A stretch of 64,000 nt of DNA from Microbacterium sp. SL75. Its GTDB lineage: Bacteria > Actinomycetota > Actinomycetes > Actinomycetales > Microbacteriaceae. Position 1 is the first letter of the stretch, and every line of letters begins with the position of its first letter. A program made the position numbers and the translations under genes. The stretch is from assembly GCF_026625865.1 (NCBI RefSeq), contig NZ_CP113067.1:1860001-1924000 (forward strand), read 5' to 3'. Below are positions 63,422 through 64,000 of this stretch, one piece after another. The notes beneath the pieces were generated by a model. It did no database searches. It had not been told where the DNA came from and saw nothing but the letters and a program-made list of their open reading frames with translations.

Positions 63422-64000
63422 TCAGACCCCGTACAGCTCGCCGACCGGCACCGCCACCGGGAGCACGTTGCCGGCCGGGGCCAGCGGGCAGGCCCACATC
63501 GGGTCGTACGCGCACGAGGGGTTGTATGCGAAGTTGAAGTCGATGACGAGGGTGTCGGGCGCGGCGCCCCGGCCGAGATCGGCGCCCTTGATGGTGTCGA
63601 GCAGATAACGCCCGCCGCCGTAGGTGCCCCCGGGGCGGCCGGCCGCGGCATCCCGAACCGGCACGAACAGCCCGCCGCCGTACGACGTCAGCCGCCACAC
63701 GTCGAGGGATCCGGTCTCGGGCAGTTCGACACGACCGATGCGTTCGAAGCCGACCTCGCCGTCGGTGCCGGTCGTGGCCACGAACGAGGCCTCGTCGGCG
63801 TCGAGCAGGGGAACCTCGAAGCGCCACGCGGCGTCGTAGGGCGCGAGCGGCAGACCGACGAAGCCGTCGCGCTGCTCGGGGAGCAACGGCGTGGCCGGAT
63901 GATCGGCGAACAGCGCGTCGCGCTCGATGCGCCACAGCTCGTGGGCGTCTTCGGGGTCGTCGGCTTCGCGCACCGCGTCGTACAGCGCGAAGACGCGTCG
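63422..64000 (-). CDS. DUF1684 domain protein (5' end beyond the window)
   Basis: At least 192 residues of a DUF1684 protein, open at the right edge. The frame upstream of GTG 63973 continues with RRVFALYDAV, typical of the family N-terminus, so the gene starts outside. Landmarks: DPEDAHELWRIERDALFADHPATPLL, the Tyr/Gly-rich YGGGRYLLDTIKGADLG and the C-terminal LVIDFNFAYNPSCAYDPMWACPLAP, the most conserved block. Function unknown; such proteins are small soluble beta-rich proteins of Actinobacteria. Confidence 0.88.
   Translation of the reverse strand, partial: RRVFALYDAVREADDPEDAHELWRIERDALFADHPATPLLPEQRDGFVGLPLAPYDAAWRFEVPLLDADEASFVATTGTDGEVGFERIGRVELPETGSLDVWRLTSYGGGLFVPVRDAAAGRPGGTYGGGRYLLDTIKGADLGRGAAPDTLVIDFNFAYNPSCAYDPMWACPLAPAGNVLPVAVPVGELYGV

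Overview
The window is very GC-rich, densely packed actinobacterial chromosome. Start codons are often GTG, many genes look leaderless, stop-start overlaps (ATGA, GTGA, TGATG) are common, and the heptamer GGATGCC recurs throughout. Gene content and order (rplM-rpsI-glmM, coaA, glmS, acpS-alr-tsaE, tsaB-rimI-tsaD, CIRCE-controlled groES, guaB, guaB3, SURF1, DUF3817, guaA, pcrA) fit a Microbacteriaceae member, most likely Microbacterium. That assignment is inferred from reading the sequence, not from a search.

Layout: 0-8.3 kb holds a cut-off gene, two PIG-L type deacetylases around small proteins (three-helix protein, PEBP/YbhB protein, DUF1871-like protein), an orphan response regulator, the ohrR-ohr peroxide-resistance pair, a CBS/CorC membrane protein and an alpha/beta hydrolase. 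8.3-23.7 kb is core housekeeping: ribosomal proteins L13 and S9, amino-sugar synthesis (glmM, glmS), pantothenate kinase, holo-ACP synthase, alanine racemase, the t6A tRNA-modification genes (tsaE, tsaB, tsaD with rimI), a methyltransferase, groES and rarD. glmS carries an apparent one-base frameshift. 23.7-29.7 kb is a branched-chain amino-acid-type ABC importer, with livHMGF on the minus strand and its binding lipoprotein convergent on the plus strand. 30-36.4 kb is a GMP-synthesis block (guaB, guaB3, guaA) with membrane proteins between. 36.4-46.5 kb is mixed accessory metabolism: a glycosyltransferase, MBL hydrolase/TetR pair, LigD-type polymerase, Bax inhibitor-like protein, GDPD, an FAD oxidoreductase and an ABC-2 exporter, with several intergenic repeats.

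46.5-48.8 kb looks like a zinc-limitation module: a CobW-C-terminal-domain protein broken by a 29-bp tandem duplication, a Zur-like palindrome, a cysteine-free L36, an ArsR regulator and a 98-residue protein with 26 histidines built from two copies of one module. 48.8-51.4 kb is a visibly less GC-rich two-gene cassette, a DUF262 protein translationally coupled to an AAA ATPase with an OLD/TOPRIM-like tail. I regard it as a candidate anti-phage system and the most interesting item here. 53.1-54.2 kb adds a HEPN/nucleotidyltransferase (HepT/MntA-type) toxin-antitoxin pair whose antitoxin carries its own HTH, next to an atypical tRNA-like sequence.

51.7-59.3 kb otherwise holds small regulator-target pairs with readable operators (ArsR/DUF2071, GntR/EamA, MarR/VOC), a 149-bp tandem repeat and small membrane proteins. 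The window ends with the PcrA/UvrD helicase, a GC-rich spacer, an SseB-family protein and a DUF1684 gene cut by the right edge.
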